Translations under genes and position numbers: made by a program
The notes under the pieces: model-generated
The model's input: the letters and a program-made list of their open reading frames with translations, nothing else
What the model was told of the DNA's origin: nothing
Database searches by the model: none
Origin: Streptomycetaceae bacterium
GTDB taxonomy: Bacteria > Actinomycetota > Actinomycetes > Nanopelagicales > Nanopelagicaceae
Direction: 5' to 3'
NCBI GenBank assembly: GCA_027486075.1
Contig: JAIXPU010000023.1
Span: forward strand, 1 to 8,477
Length of the DNA stretch: 8,477 bases
Shown here: one piece after another, positions 1 through 6,370 of the stretch
Numbering within the stretch: the stretch's first letter is position 1
Layout of the letters: each line of letters opens with the position of its first letter

Positions 1-404
1 AGCGCTTCTCCTACTTTTCCTGGAGTCCAACCAGCATCTTGCTTAACAAGTGCATGAACAGTTTCTAGGAATAACTCTTCCGGCATTTCAGGAAGCGCTA
101 AACGGTTGGCAGATTTTGCAAAGCGACGGGCATTTGCTTCAGGGCGAAAGAGTGAAATTCCACCATCAGGTTGGCGATAGGCCTTCATGCCTTCGAAGAT
201 CTCTTGACCGTAATGAAAAACTGCAGTTGCTGGATCTAGCGTGAGCGGGCCATATGGCTTTAACTCTGGCTCTTCCCAACCACCAGCTTCAGTCCACTCG
301 CAGACGACCATGTGGTCGGTGTAGTACTTTCCAAAACCACAGTTAGCGACCTTTTCTTCGCGCTCTGCCGCTGGAACTGCATGTGGATTGAGAGTGATCT
401 TCAT
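1..404 (-). CDS. ilvE: Branched-chain amino acid aminotransferase, N-terminal part (cut by window edge)
   Basis: Transaminates the 2-keto acids of Val, Ile and Leu with glutamate in the cytoplasm, using PLP; it is the last step of all three pathways. Only the first 134 residues are visible, roughly a third of the ~360 usual in the family, so the PLP lysine lies outside the window. What is seen is diagnostic: FHYGQEIFEGMKAYR at residues 63-77, followed by a segment at 84-109 with LFRPEANARRF and RLALPEMP, typical of class IV BCATs. The ATG directly abuts the leuB stop (TAA then ATG, no gap), and a GGTGA ribosome-binding element lies in the last leuB codons, so translation is probably coupled to leuB. 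It is the last gene of the ilvB-ilvE run that can be seen. D-amino-acid transaminase or aminodeoxychorismate lyase relatives are unlikely given the motifs and the context. Confidence 0.95.
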   Translation of the reverse strand, partial: MKITLNPHAVPAAEREEKVANCGFGKYYTDHMVVCEWTEAGGWEEPELKPYGPLTLDPATAVFHYGQEIFEGMKAYRQPDGGISLFRPEANARRFAKSANRLALPEMPEELFLETVHALVKQDAGWTPGKVGEA

Positions 405-1445
405 TTACTTCACCAATTCTGCTAACGCTGAACCGATTTCGGTGGTGCCACGCTTGGAATCGCCTCGCGATACTAAATCAGCTGCGACCGCCTTTTCAAC
501 ATCTTTTGCTGCATCGGACAGGCCGAGGTGATGAAGCATCATCGCAACTGACATCACTGTCGCAGTTGGGTCTGCAATGTTCTTGCCGGCGATATCTGGA
601 GCTGAACCGTGTACCGGTTCAAACATAGATGGGAACTTTCCGGTTGGGTTGATATTTCCTGAGGCAGCAAGTCCGATTCCACCACAGATGGCAGCTGCGA
701 TATCGGTCAAGATATCTCCGAAGAGGTTATCTGTAACGACAACATCAAAGCGCTCTGGGTTGGTTACGAAGAACATCGAAGCCGCATCAACGTGCAGGTA
801 ATCTGTTGTGACGCCTGGAAACTCTTTAGCAACTTCATTAAAGGTACGAGTCCAGAGGCTGCCAGCGCGAGTAAGAACATTGTTCTTATGTACCAAAGTC
901 AGCTTCTTGCGATCTCGTACTGCAGCTCGGGCGAAGGCATCGCGGATAACGCGCTCTGCTCCACGTCGAGTGTTGAGGGATTCTTCCGTTGCAATCTCTG
1001 CATCGGTGCCTTCAGCAAGTACGCCACCTGCGCCAACGTATGGTCCTTCGGTTCCTTCGCGGACAACGATGAAATCGATGGGCGCCTTAGTGGCAAGCGG
1101 ACCTGTAACTCCTGGCATCAACTTTGCAGGGCGCAAGTTAATGTAGTGATCAAAGGCGAAACGGAGCTTAAGAAGTAGGCCACGTTCAAGAACACCACTA
1201 GGAACTGTTGGGTCCCCTACTGCGCCAAGCAAGATGACATCGGCCTTTGCGAGCTCTACAAGAACAGAGTCAGGGAGAACTTCGCCAGTGCGATGCCAGT
1301 AACCAGCGCCTAAGTCGTAGTTGGTCTTGTTAAATGTCACGCCGTACTTAGCGGCAACCACATCAAGAACTTTAAGACCCTCACCGACAACTTCGGTACC
1401 GATTCCATCGCCTGGAATTACTGCAAGGTTAATTGTGCGCGCCAT
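405..1445 (-). CDS. leuB: 3-isopropylmalate dehydrogenase
   Basis: Oxidatively decarboxylates (2R,3S)-3-isopropylmalate to 2-ketoisocaproate with NAD+ in leucine synthesis. The 346-residue length fits the short actinobacterial form. Visible motifs are PGDGIG at 11-16, the substrate loop with Arg95 and Arg105 (LRFAFDHYINLRP), VVREGTEGPYVG at 127-138 with Arg129 and the likely catalytic Tyr136, Lys187 in HKNN, and the metal-binding Asp220, Asp244 and Asp248 (HVD and TDNLFGDILTD). HGSAPDIAGK at 279-288 has the Asp-Ile pair that marks NAD+ rather than NADP+ use. These residues match the Thermus enzyme by homology. The ATG overlaps the serA TAA by one base (TAATG), with GGTGA a few bases upstream. 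Isocitrate and tartrate dehydrogenases share the fold, but the loop residues and operon context favour LeuB. The leucine-branch genes leuA and leuCD are not in the window. Confidence 0.97.
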   Translation of the reverse strand: MARTINLAVIPGDGIGTEVVGEGLKVLDVVAAKYGVTFNKTNYDLGAGYWHRTGEVLPDSVLVELAKADVILLGAVGDPTVPSGVLERGLLLKLRFAFDHYINLRPAKLMPGVTGPLATKAPIDFIVVREGTEGPYVGAGGVLAEGTDAEIATEESLNTRRGAERVIRDAFARAAVRDRKKLTLVHKNNVLTRAGSLWTRTFNEVAKEFPGVTTDYLHVDAASMFFVTNPERFDVVVTDNLFGDILTDIAAAICGGIGLAASGNINPTGKFPSMFEPVHGSAPDIAGKNIADPTATVMSVAMMLHHLGLSDAAKDVEKAVAADLVSRGDSKRGTTEIGSALAELVK

Positions 1446-3037
1446 TAGTTCACCAAAGTAACTGAACGAACGAGCTCGGCACCAGTCTCTTTCTTCACAG
1501 TTTCAGCAACTGCATCAGAGACTGGGGAATCAACAGTGATCGCCATCAACGCGCTTCCGCCAGCAGATTCACGAGCGACCTGCATGCCGGCAATATTGAT
1601 CTTGGCTGTACCAAGAGCGTTACCCACTGTTCCTACAACACCTGGCTTATCTGCATAACGCAAGAACAAGAGGTTATCGGTTGGTGGAAGATCAAGATCA
1701 AAGTTATCGATTGCAATAATCTTCTCTGTTTTGCGAATACCCATCAGAGTTCCATCAACCTTGATTGATTTGCCATTGGAAAGCGCTGCATGAAGTGAAA
1801 TCATGCTTCGGTATTCATGGCTTTCTGGAGTTGTGGTGACAGATGAGGTAACGCCGCGTTCTGCGGCAAGCCCTGGTGCGTTGACGTAAGTAACGTCTTC
1901 GCATCCTGATGCAACGAGCACACCCTTAAGTGCGCTGATTGCCAGGATTGATGAATCATGTCCTGAGATATCGCCTTTAACGGTGATATCCATTGAAACT
2001 GGAGTTTCACCTGCAATGGCGGTTGCAATCTGCGCCATCTTTTCAACAAGTGGAAGTGAAGGACGGATCTCGTCGTGGATTGCTCCACCTTTCACGTTGA
2101 CCGCATCCGGCACCAATTCACCAGCAAGTGCTTTACGTACTGAGACAGCAACAGCGATACCTGCACGCTCTTGCGCTTCATCAGTTGACGCACCGAGGTG
2201 AGGTGTCGCAACAACTTGATCAAGCTGGAACAAAGGTGAATCAGTGCATGGCTCGGTAACGTAAACATCAAGGCCAGCACCTGCGACGCGACCTTCAGTG
2301 ATTGCGTCATATAAAGCTGCCTCATCAAGAACTCCACCACGTGCCGCGTTGATGATGCGAACTTCTTTCTTTACCTTCTTCAGCGCTTCAACGCCGATGA
2401 GGTTTGCAGTCTCTTTTGTCTTAGGCAAGTGAATAGTGATGAAGTCAGAACGCTTTAGGAGTTCATCGAGTTCGACGAGTTCGACGCCAAGTTGTGCAGC
2501 CTTAGCTGGTTGCAAATATGGATCGTAGGCAACGACGTTCATGCCGAAGGCCTGCATGCGATGAGCAACCAATTGACCGATACGACCGAAGCCAATAACG
2601 CCAAGGGTTTTCTCAAAGAGTTCGGCGCCTGTGTACTTAGAGCGAGCCCACTTGCCAGCCTTGAGAGCTGCGTGCGCTGGTGAGATAAAACGAGCAGAGG
2701 CTAGCAATAGTGAAATTGCCAGCTCGGCCGCTGAAACAATATTTGATGTTGGTGCATTAACAACCATGACGCCCGCTGCAGTTGCAGCAGGAATATCAAC
2801 GTTATCGAGGCCAACACCAGCTCGAGCAATAACTTTTAAACCTTTTGCTGCAGCGATTGCTTCAGCATCCATCTTGGTCGCCGAGCGGATCAACACTGCA
2901 TCAACGCCTGCGCCTAGGGCTGCAAGAAGCTCTGCTCGGTTTGCACCATCGCAATTACGAACTTCAAAATCAGGACCTAGAGCATCAAGCGTTGCAGAGC
3001 TGAGTTCTTCAGCAATCAGAACGACAGGTTTAGCCAC
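1445..3037 (-). CDS. serA: D-3-phosphoglycerate dehydrogenase (GTG start)
   Basis: Oxidises 3-phosphoglycerate to 3-phosphohydroxypyruvate with NAD+, the first step of serine synthesis. From the GTG at 3037 it is 530 residues, the usual actinobacterial length. The catalytic domain has the Rossmann motif GFGRIG at 149-154, Asp172 at the end of the next strand (NAD-binding), and catalytic Arg233, Glu262 and His280. An allosteric substrate-binding (intervening) domain covers about 316-450 and an ACT domain about 456-530. Tyr461, Asp463 and Asn481 occupy the positions of the serine-inhibitor site known in the Mycobacterium tuberculosis enzyme, so feedback inhibition by serine is likely. An in-frame ATG at 3064 would add nine residues and a 35-nt overlap with ilvC. 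The GTG is preferred because AAGGAAG sits 8 nt upstream, the protein then begins VAKPVVLIAEE as in relatives, and the ilvC overlap falls to 8 nt. Confidence 0.96.
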   Translation of the reverse strand: MAKPVVLIAEELSSATLDALGPDFEVRNCDGANRAELLAALGAGVDAVLIRSATKMDAEAIAAAKGLKVIARAGVGLDNVDIPAATAAGVMVVNAPTSNIVSAAELAISLLLASARFISPAHAALKAGKWARSKYTGAELFEKTLGVIGFGRIGQLVAHRMQAFGMNVVAYDPYLQPAKAAQLGVELVELDELLKRSDFITIHLPKTKETANLIGVEALKKVKKEVRIINAARGGVLDEAALYDAITEGRVAGAGLDVYVTEPCTDSPLFQLDQVVATPHLGASTDEAQERAGIAVAVSVRKALAGELVPDAVNVKGGAIHDEIRPSLPLVEKMAQIATAIAGETPVSMDITVKGDISGHDSSILAISALKGVLVASGCEDVTYVNAPGLAAERGVTSSVTTTPESHEYRSMISLHAALSNGKSIKVDGTLMGIRKTEKIIAIDNFDLDLPPTDNLLFLRYADKPGVVGTVGNALGTAKINIAGMQVARESAGGSALMAITVDSPVSDAVAETVKKETGAELVRSVTLVN

Positions 3038-4067
3038 GCGCTGCACTTCCTTCTTTGTAATCATCCTTATTTGAGTTCTTCATCCAGCTAAACATCTTGC
3101 GGAGTTCGCGACCAACACCTTCGATGATGTGAGTCTCGCCCTTTGCGCGAAGCGCCTTGAACTCGGGAGCTCCTGCTTCTTGGTCATCGATGAAGCGCTT
3201 AGCGAATGCACCAGATTGAACATCAGCAAGAACTGCCTTCATGTTCTCTTTAACGCGTGGATCAATAACGCGTGGGCCTGATACGTAGTCACCGAATTCA
3301 GCTGTGTCAGATACTGACCAACGCTGCTTTGCGATTCCACCTTCGTACATCAAGTCAACAATCAACTTAAGTTCGTGCAAGCATTCGAAGTAAGCAACTT
3401 CTGGCTGGTATCCAGCTTCTACAAGAGTTTCAAAGCCGTACATAACGAGCTGTGATGCTCCACCGCAGAGAACTGCTTGCTCTCCGAAGAGATCTGTTTC
3501 AGTCTCTTCAGTAAATGTTGTGAGAATTCCACCTGCGCGAAGTCCACCGATTGCCTTTGCGTAAGACAAGGTAAGTGGCCATGCGTTGCCAGTTGAATCT
3601 TGTTCGACAGCCACGATTACTGGAACGCCACGACCTGCTGAGTATTCGCGACGTACTAAGTGTCCTGGACCCTTTGGCGCGACCATGCAGACATCAACAT
3701 CTGCAGTTGGCTTGATGTACCCGAAGCGAATATTGAAACCGTGTCCGAAGAAGAGAGCGTCGCCCTTCTTGAGGTTAGGCAAGATTGACTCTGTGTAGAT
3801 ATGGCGCTGAACATGGTCAGGCGCCAAGATCATGATAACTGTTGCTTCTTTAACCGCTTCAGCAACTGTGACAACGCGAAGCCCTTCAGCCTCTGCCTTT
3901 GCACGTGATGGTGAACCTTCTTTAAGACCAACGCGGACATCAACACCTGAATCACGCAAGCTCAAAGCATGTGCGTGGCCCTGTGAGCCGTAACCGATAA
4001 TCGCAACCTTGCGACCTTGGATGATTGATAGATCTGCATCCTCTTCGTGATACATCGTTGCTGCCAC
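3030..4067 (-). CDS. ilvC: Ketol-acid reductoisomerase, class I (GTG start)
   Basis: Converts 2-acetolactate and 2-aceto-2-hydroxybutyrate to the dihydroxy acids with NADPH and Mg2+, the second common step of Val and Ile synthesis. At 345 residues it is a class I (short, non-duplicated) enzyme. The Rossmann motif GYGSQG is at 25-30. The loop GLKEGSPSRAKA at 47-58 carries Ser52 and Ser54, phosphate-binding positions that indicate NADPH. GHGFNI at 108-113 contains the catalytic-region His109, and GPGH is at 133-136. Metal ligands are Asp192 and Glu196 (TDLFGEQ) and Glu228 and Glu232 (ECLHELKL), followed by RWSVSDTAEFGDY. The start codon is GTG, with AAGGAG 7 nt upstream at 4075-4080; an ATG four codons in has no comparable site. 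A 26-nt gap separates it from ilvN, the widest within the ilvB-ilvE run. The C-terminal tail after about residue 330 is hydrophilic and overlaps the serA start by 8 nt. Confidence 0.97.
   Translation of the reverse strand: MAATMYHEEDADLSIIQGRKVAIIGYGSQGHAHALSLRDSGVDVRVGLKEGSPSRAKAEAEGLRVVTVAEAVKEATVIMILAPDHVQRHIYTESILPNLKKGDALFFGHGFNIRFGYIKPTADVDVCMVAPKGPGHLVRREYSAGRGVPVIVAVEQDSTGNAWPLTLSYAKAIGGLRAGGILTTFTEETETDLFGEQAVLCGGASQLVMYGFETLVEAGYQPEVAYFECLHELKLIVDLMYEGGIAKQRWSVSDTAEFGDYVSGPRVIDPRVKENMKAVLADVQSGAFAKRFIDDQEAGAPEFKALRAKGETHIIEGVGRELRKMFSWMKNSNKDDYKEGSAARG
3046..3052 (-). promoter_or_regulatory. Ribosome binding site deciding the serA GTG start
   Basis: On the minus strand AAGGAAG lies 8 nt before the GTG at 3037, inside the last codons of ilvC. 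The competing ATG at 3064 has only AAGG directly against it, too close to act as a normal Shine-Dalgarno. The site therefore favours the shorter SerA. Confidence 0.7.
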
Positions 4068-4093
4068 GGTACTTCTCCTTTGTGTAGTTGAAC

Positions 4094-4393
4094 TTAGTTT
4101 TGGTAGTCAGGTTGGGTGTCGTTTACTGCATGCGCTTTATCGGTCGAAATTTCCTTGATCGAGATAACGCTGATCAACTTATCGAGCTGGGCAATAACCT
4201 GCTCGAGTGAGTGTCCTTCAACCCCCACGACGATGATCATCTTAGAAATGCTGGAGTTTTCAGTTGGTCCAACATTGAGTGAATCAATATTGAAAGCGCG
4301 GCGCGAGAAGAGACCCGCAACGCGTGCAAGAACGCCAGGGGCGTTCTCAACTAAAACTTCGAGTGTGTGTTGACGGCGAGGCGCAGTAGTCAT
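4094..4393 (-). CDS. ilvN: Acetohydroxyacid synthase small (regulatory) subunit, short form
   Basis: Regulatory subunit that activates IlvB and normally confers feedback inhibition by valine. The protein is only 99 residues. Residues 10-82 form one ACT domain: HTLEVLVENAPGVLARVAGLFSR, then FNIDSLNVGPTE, with Asn17, Gly20 and Asn35 at effector-site positions of the family. Residues 83-99 are a short polar tail. Actinobacterial IlvN proteins are usually about 165-175 residues with a second C-terminal domain, which is absent here. Only 26 nt separate the stop from ilvC, so no remnant of that domain can be hidden downstream. Known short forms such as E. coli IlvN (about 96 residues) are also ACT-only. 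The ATG overlaps the ilvB stop (TAATG), and AGGAG in the last ilvB codons lies 5 nt from the start, pointing to coupled synthesis with IlvB. Confidence 0.93.
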   Translation of the reverse strand: MTTAPRRQHTLEVLVENAPGVLARVAGLFSRRAFNIDSLNVGPTENSSISKMIIVVGVEGHSLEQVIAQLDKLISVISIKEISTDKAHAVNDTQPDYQN

Positions 4394-6156
4394 TAGAGCT
4401 CCTGTGAATCCCAGTCAGGCGCGGTAGCGCGGGCGATCATAATTTCATCGTTAGATGTACCTGCTGCAACCATCGGCCAGACCATGGCATCTTTGTGAAC
4501 ACGGAAATCAACAACGACTGGTTGATCGTTGATTGACATCGCTTTCTCGATTGTCTTATCAAGATCTGCTGGGTTATCACAGGCAAGTCCTACACAGCCC
4601 ATAGATTCGGCAAGCATGGGGAAGTTTGGAACACGCTTGGAATCCAGTGAAGTATTTGAGTAACGACCTTCGTAGAACAAGGTCTGCCACTGGCGCACCA
4701 TGCCGAGAGATTCATTGTTAATAATGGCGACCTTGATTGGAATGTTGTTGAGTGCGCAGGTAACAAGTTCTTGATTTGTCATCTGGAAGCAACCATCGCC
4801 ATCGATTGCCCAGACAGTTGCATCTGGTGCGCCAACTTTCGCACCCATAGCAGCAGGTACTCCATAACCCATGGTTCCGGCTCCACCTGAGTTGAGCCAG
4901 GTACGTGGATGTTCGTAAGAGATAAATTGCGATGCCCACATCTGATGTTGGCCAACACCTGCGGTAAAGATGGTGTCAGTTCCAGAGATCTGACCGATGC
5001 GTTGAATGACATGTTGTGGTGAAAGCGAACCATCCTCTGGCATATCAAAGCCCAATGGATATGTTGATTTCAGTGAGTTCATCTGGCGCAACCACGGGGC
5101 AAGATCTGGTTGGCTCTTTGCTAGAGCTGCCTTGAGAGCCGGAATAAGCGCAGTAATTGTTTCGCGAACATCGCCAACGACAGCAACATCAGCATGGCGG
5201 TTCTTGCCGATTTCAGCAGGATCGATATCTGCATGAAGAATCTTGGCGTTGACCGCAAAGGTAGAAAGCTTTCCGGTGACGCGATCATCAAAGCGAGCGC
5301 CTAAAGTGATGAGCAGATCAGCCTTTTGTAGCGCAGTTACCGCAGCAACCGTGCCGTGCATACCTGGCATGCCCATATGAAGTGGATGTGAATCTGGGAA
5401 TGCGCCACGTGCCATCAAAGTTGTGACAACTGGTGCACCTAGGAGTTCGACTAATTGGCGGAGCTCTTTATGAGCATCTGCCTTGATGACTCCACCGCCC
5501 ACATAGAAGACTGGCTTAGAAGATTGTGCGATCAGCGCTGCTGCATCAGTGATTGCCTGCGCTTCTGGCTTCACTCTTGGCTTGTAACCTGCCAAGTTAA
5601 TTGAGGTTGGCCAGTTGTAGGTTGTCATCTTCTGCAAAGCATCTTTAGCAACGTCTACAAGAACTGGGCCAGGGCGACCGGTCGTTGCAATATGGAAAGC
5701 CTCAGCGATAACGCCTGGGATTTGCGCAGGGTCTGTCACAAGATAGTTGTGCTTGGTAAATGGCATGGTGATTCCGCGAATATCTGCTTCTTGGAATGCA
5801 TCGGTACCGATTGCAGCAGAGGGAACTTGGCCAGTGATAGCTACGAGTGGAACTGAGTCCATTGATGCATCCATGAGCGGCGTTACTAAGTTGGTTGCAC
5901 CTGGGCCTGAAGTTGCGATACAGACGCCAGCGCGACCGGTGACTTGCGCATAACCAGTGGCAGCATGTCCTGCGCCTTGTTCGTGGCGAACCAAGATGTG
6001 GCGAATAGTTGAATCGAAGATTGGATCGTAGGCAGGAAGAATTGCTCCACCAGGGAGTCCAAACATCACTTCTACGCCGGCTGCTTCAAGGCTTTTCACC
6101 AATGAAGTAGCTCCTGTCATTTCTGTGCCGTTCGCTGTTGGAACGTGTGTGGCCAT
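4393..6156 (-). CDS. ilvB: Acetohydroxyacid synthase large (catalytic) subunit
   Basis: A ThDP-, FAD- and Mg2+-dependent enzyme that condenses pyruvate with pyruvate or 2-ketobutyrate, the first common step of Val, Leu and Ile synthesis. From the ATG at 6156 it has 587 residues, usual for the family. Visible features are GLPGGAILPAYD at 33-44, catalytic Glu59 in RHEQGAGHAA, SGPGATNL at 83-90, GRPGPVLVDV at 160-169, RFDDRVTGK at 288-296 in the central FAD domain, and the ThDP motif from GDG at 453-455 to Asn480-Asn481. Trp490, in the MVRQW segment, is the tryptophan linked to herbicide sensitivity in homologues. An in-frame ATG at 6186 would add ten residues (MQEREERSKK), but AAAGGAG lies 7 nt before the ATG at 6156, and the extension consists of the purine-rich ribosome-binding region itself. 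The gene lies just below an attenuator, so its expression is probably set by Val/Ile supply. Confidence 0.97.
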   Translation of the reverse strand: MATHVPTANGTEMTGATSLVKSLEAAGVEVMFGLPGGAILPAYDPIFDSTIRHILVRHEQGAGHAATGYAQVTGRAGVCIATSGPGATNLVTPLMDASMDSVPLVAITGQVPSAAIGTDAFQEADIRGITMPFTKHNYLVTDPAQIPGVIAEAFHIATTGRPGPVLVDVAKDALQKMTTYNWPTSINLAGYKPRVKPEAQAITDAAALIAQSSKPVFYVGGGVIKADAHKELRQLVELLGAPVVTTLMARGAFPDSHPLHMGMPGMHGTVAAVTALQKADLLITLGARFDDRVTGKLSTFAVNAKILHADIDPAEIGKNRHADVAVVGDVRETITALIPALKAALAKSQPDLAPWLRQMNSLKSTYPLGFDMPEDGSLSPQHVIQRIGQISGTDTIFTAGVGQHQMWASQFISYEHPRTWLNSGGAGTMGYGVPAAMGAKVGAPDATVWAIDGDGCFQMTNQELVTCALNNIPIKVAIINNESLGMVRQWQTLFYEGRYSNTSLDSKRVPNFPMLAESMGCVGLACDNPADLDKTIEKAMSINDQPVVVDFRVHKDAMVWPMVAAGTSNDEIMIARATAPDWDSQEL

Positions 6157-6163
6157 CTTCTTG

Positions 6164-6170
6164 CTCCTTT
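6164..6170 (-). promoter_or_regulatory. Ribosome binding site deciding the ilvB start
   Basis: AAAGGAG on the minus strand stands 7 nt before the ATG at 6156. It lies downstream of the alternative ATG at 6186, so using that start would place this strong Shine-Dalgarno inside the coding region. Confidence 0.75.
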
Positions 6171-6201
6171 CTTCTCTCTCTTGCATTTTCTTTGCTAAAC
6201 G

Positions 6202-6225
6202 AAAAAACCCTCAGATATCTGAGGG
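6202..6225 (-). terminator. Intrinsic terminator of the ilvB attenuator
   Basis: On the minus strand the perfect palindrome CCCTCAGATATCTGAGGG (6208-6225) is followed at once by six T residues (6202-6207). It can form a 7-bp stem with an ATAT-type loop. It lies between the Val-rich leader peptide and ilvB, about 46 nt before the ilvB start codon, and no gene ends just in front of it except the leader peptide. A terminator placed ahead of a biosynthetic gene rather than behind one is the mark of attenuation. Any ilvD transcript that runs on would meet the same terminator. Confidence 0.88.
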
Positions 6226-6226
6226 C

Positions 6227-6249
6227 GCACGTGACATAAAGGCACGCGC
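6227..6249 (-). promoter_or_regulatory. Leader-RNA hairpin upstream of the attenuator terminator
   Basis: On the minus strand GCGCGTG (6249-6243) can pair with CACGTGC (6233-6227) around a 9-nt loop, giving seven pairs with one G-U. The first arm begins at the last base of the leader-peptide stop codon, so a ribosome on the leader would mask it. A shifted register, with GCGC pairing to GCGC at 6225-6228, takes in the first base of the terminator stem. I do not see a convincing long antiterminator by eye, so the switching scheme is inferred from layout only. Confidence 0.5.
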
Positions 6250-6293
6250 TATCGAATCACCACCACTGAAACTACTGACTGTGTTGATTGCAT
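6249..6293 (-). CDS. ilv leader peptide MQSTQSVVSVVVIR (attenuation sensor)
   Basis: A 14-codon open reading frame ends in TAG just before the hairpin and terminator in front of ilvB. Eight consecutive codons (residues 6-13) read S-V-V-S-V-V-V-I: five valines and one isoleucine in fourteen residues, with no leucine. This fits the role of known ribosome-mediated attenuator peptides of ilv operons, such as the one before ilvBNC in Corynebacterium glutamicum: stalling at Val/Ile codons when the charged tRNAs are scarce would prevent termination and let ilvBNC-serA-leuB-ilvE be transcribed. Translation may start leaderlessly, because a good promoter places the first transcribed base at the A of the ATG. 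Otherwise a GGAG 9 nt upstream could serve. Too short for similarity-based proof; the call rests on codon content, position and terminator. Confidence 0.8.
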   Translation of the reverse strand: MQSTQSVVSVVVIR

Positions 6294-6299
6294 GGAGAT

Positions 6300-6328
6300 A
6301 TTCTCCAATGCGCAGGGCCGGGCGTCAA
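6300..6328 (-). promoter_or_regulatory. Predicted promoter of the ilvB leader/operon
   Basis: On the minus strand TTGACG (-35, 6328-6323) is followed by exactly 17 nt and then GAGAAT (-10, 6305-6300). GAGAAT matches TATAAT at four of six positions, including the key second A and final T. Six further bases lead to the A of the leader-peptide ATG at 6293, so the predicted transcript would be leaderless. Spacing and position support it well; the -10 box alone is mediocre. Confidence 0.65.
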
Positions 6329-6332
6329 GAGA

Positions 6333-6348
6333 TGAGATGAACGTCTCA
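6333..6348. repeat. Inverted repeat just upstream of the ilvB promoter
   Basis: The plus strand reads TGAGA-TGAACG-TCTCA, with perfect 5-bp arms around 6 nt. It lies 4 nt upstream of the predicted -35 box and after the ilvD stop. It could be an operator or a weak RNA hairpin at the end of ilvD. There is no T-run, so it is not a clear terminator. Short repeats of this size also arise by chance. Confidence 0.35.
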
Positions 6349-6370
6349 ATAAATGGGATGGTTAATGCGA

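Noticed and set aside
50..244. 64-codon plus-strand ORF
   Set aside because: It is antisense to the clear ilvE coding sequence and shows no motif.
792..1178. 128-codon ORF on the plus strand
   Set aside because: It lies wholly antisense to leuB, has no recognisable domain, and overlaps another plus-strand ORF in a second frame; it is a by-product of leuB codon use.
3038..3064. Nine-codon N-terminal extension of serA from the ATG at 3064
   Set aside because: The GTG at 3037 has a better-spaced AAGGAAG, gives the family-typical N-terminus and length, and reduces the ilvC overlap from 35 to 8 nt.
2631..3074. 147-codon ORF on the plus strand
   Set aside because: Antisense to the serA N-terminal half, rich in Ala, Ser and Thr as expected from a reversed coding frame, with no domain or ribosome site of note.
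4068..4093. Possible frameshifted remnant of the missing IlvN C-terminal domain
   Set aside because: The gap is only 26 nt and contains the ilvC ribosome binding site, so there is no space for the missing ~70 residues.
6157..6186. Ten-codon N-terminal extension of ilvB from the ATG at 6186
   Set aside because: The extension consists of the purine-rich ribosome binding region (AAAGGAG) that serves the ATG at 6156, and that upstream ATG lacks its own good site.
6333..6348. Terminator for ilvD
   Set aside because: The stem is only 5 bp and no T-run follows on the minus strand; the only convincing terminator in the gap is the attenuator at 6202-6225.
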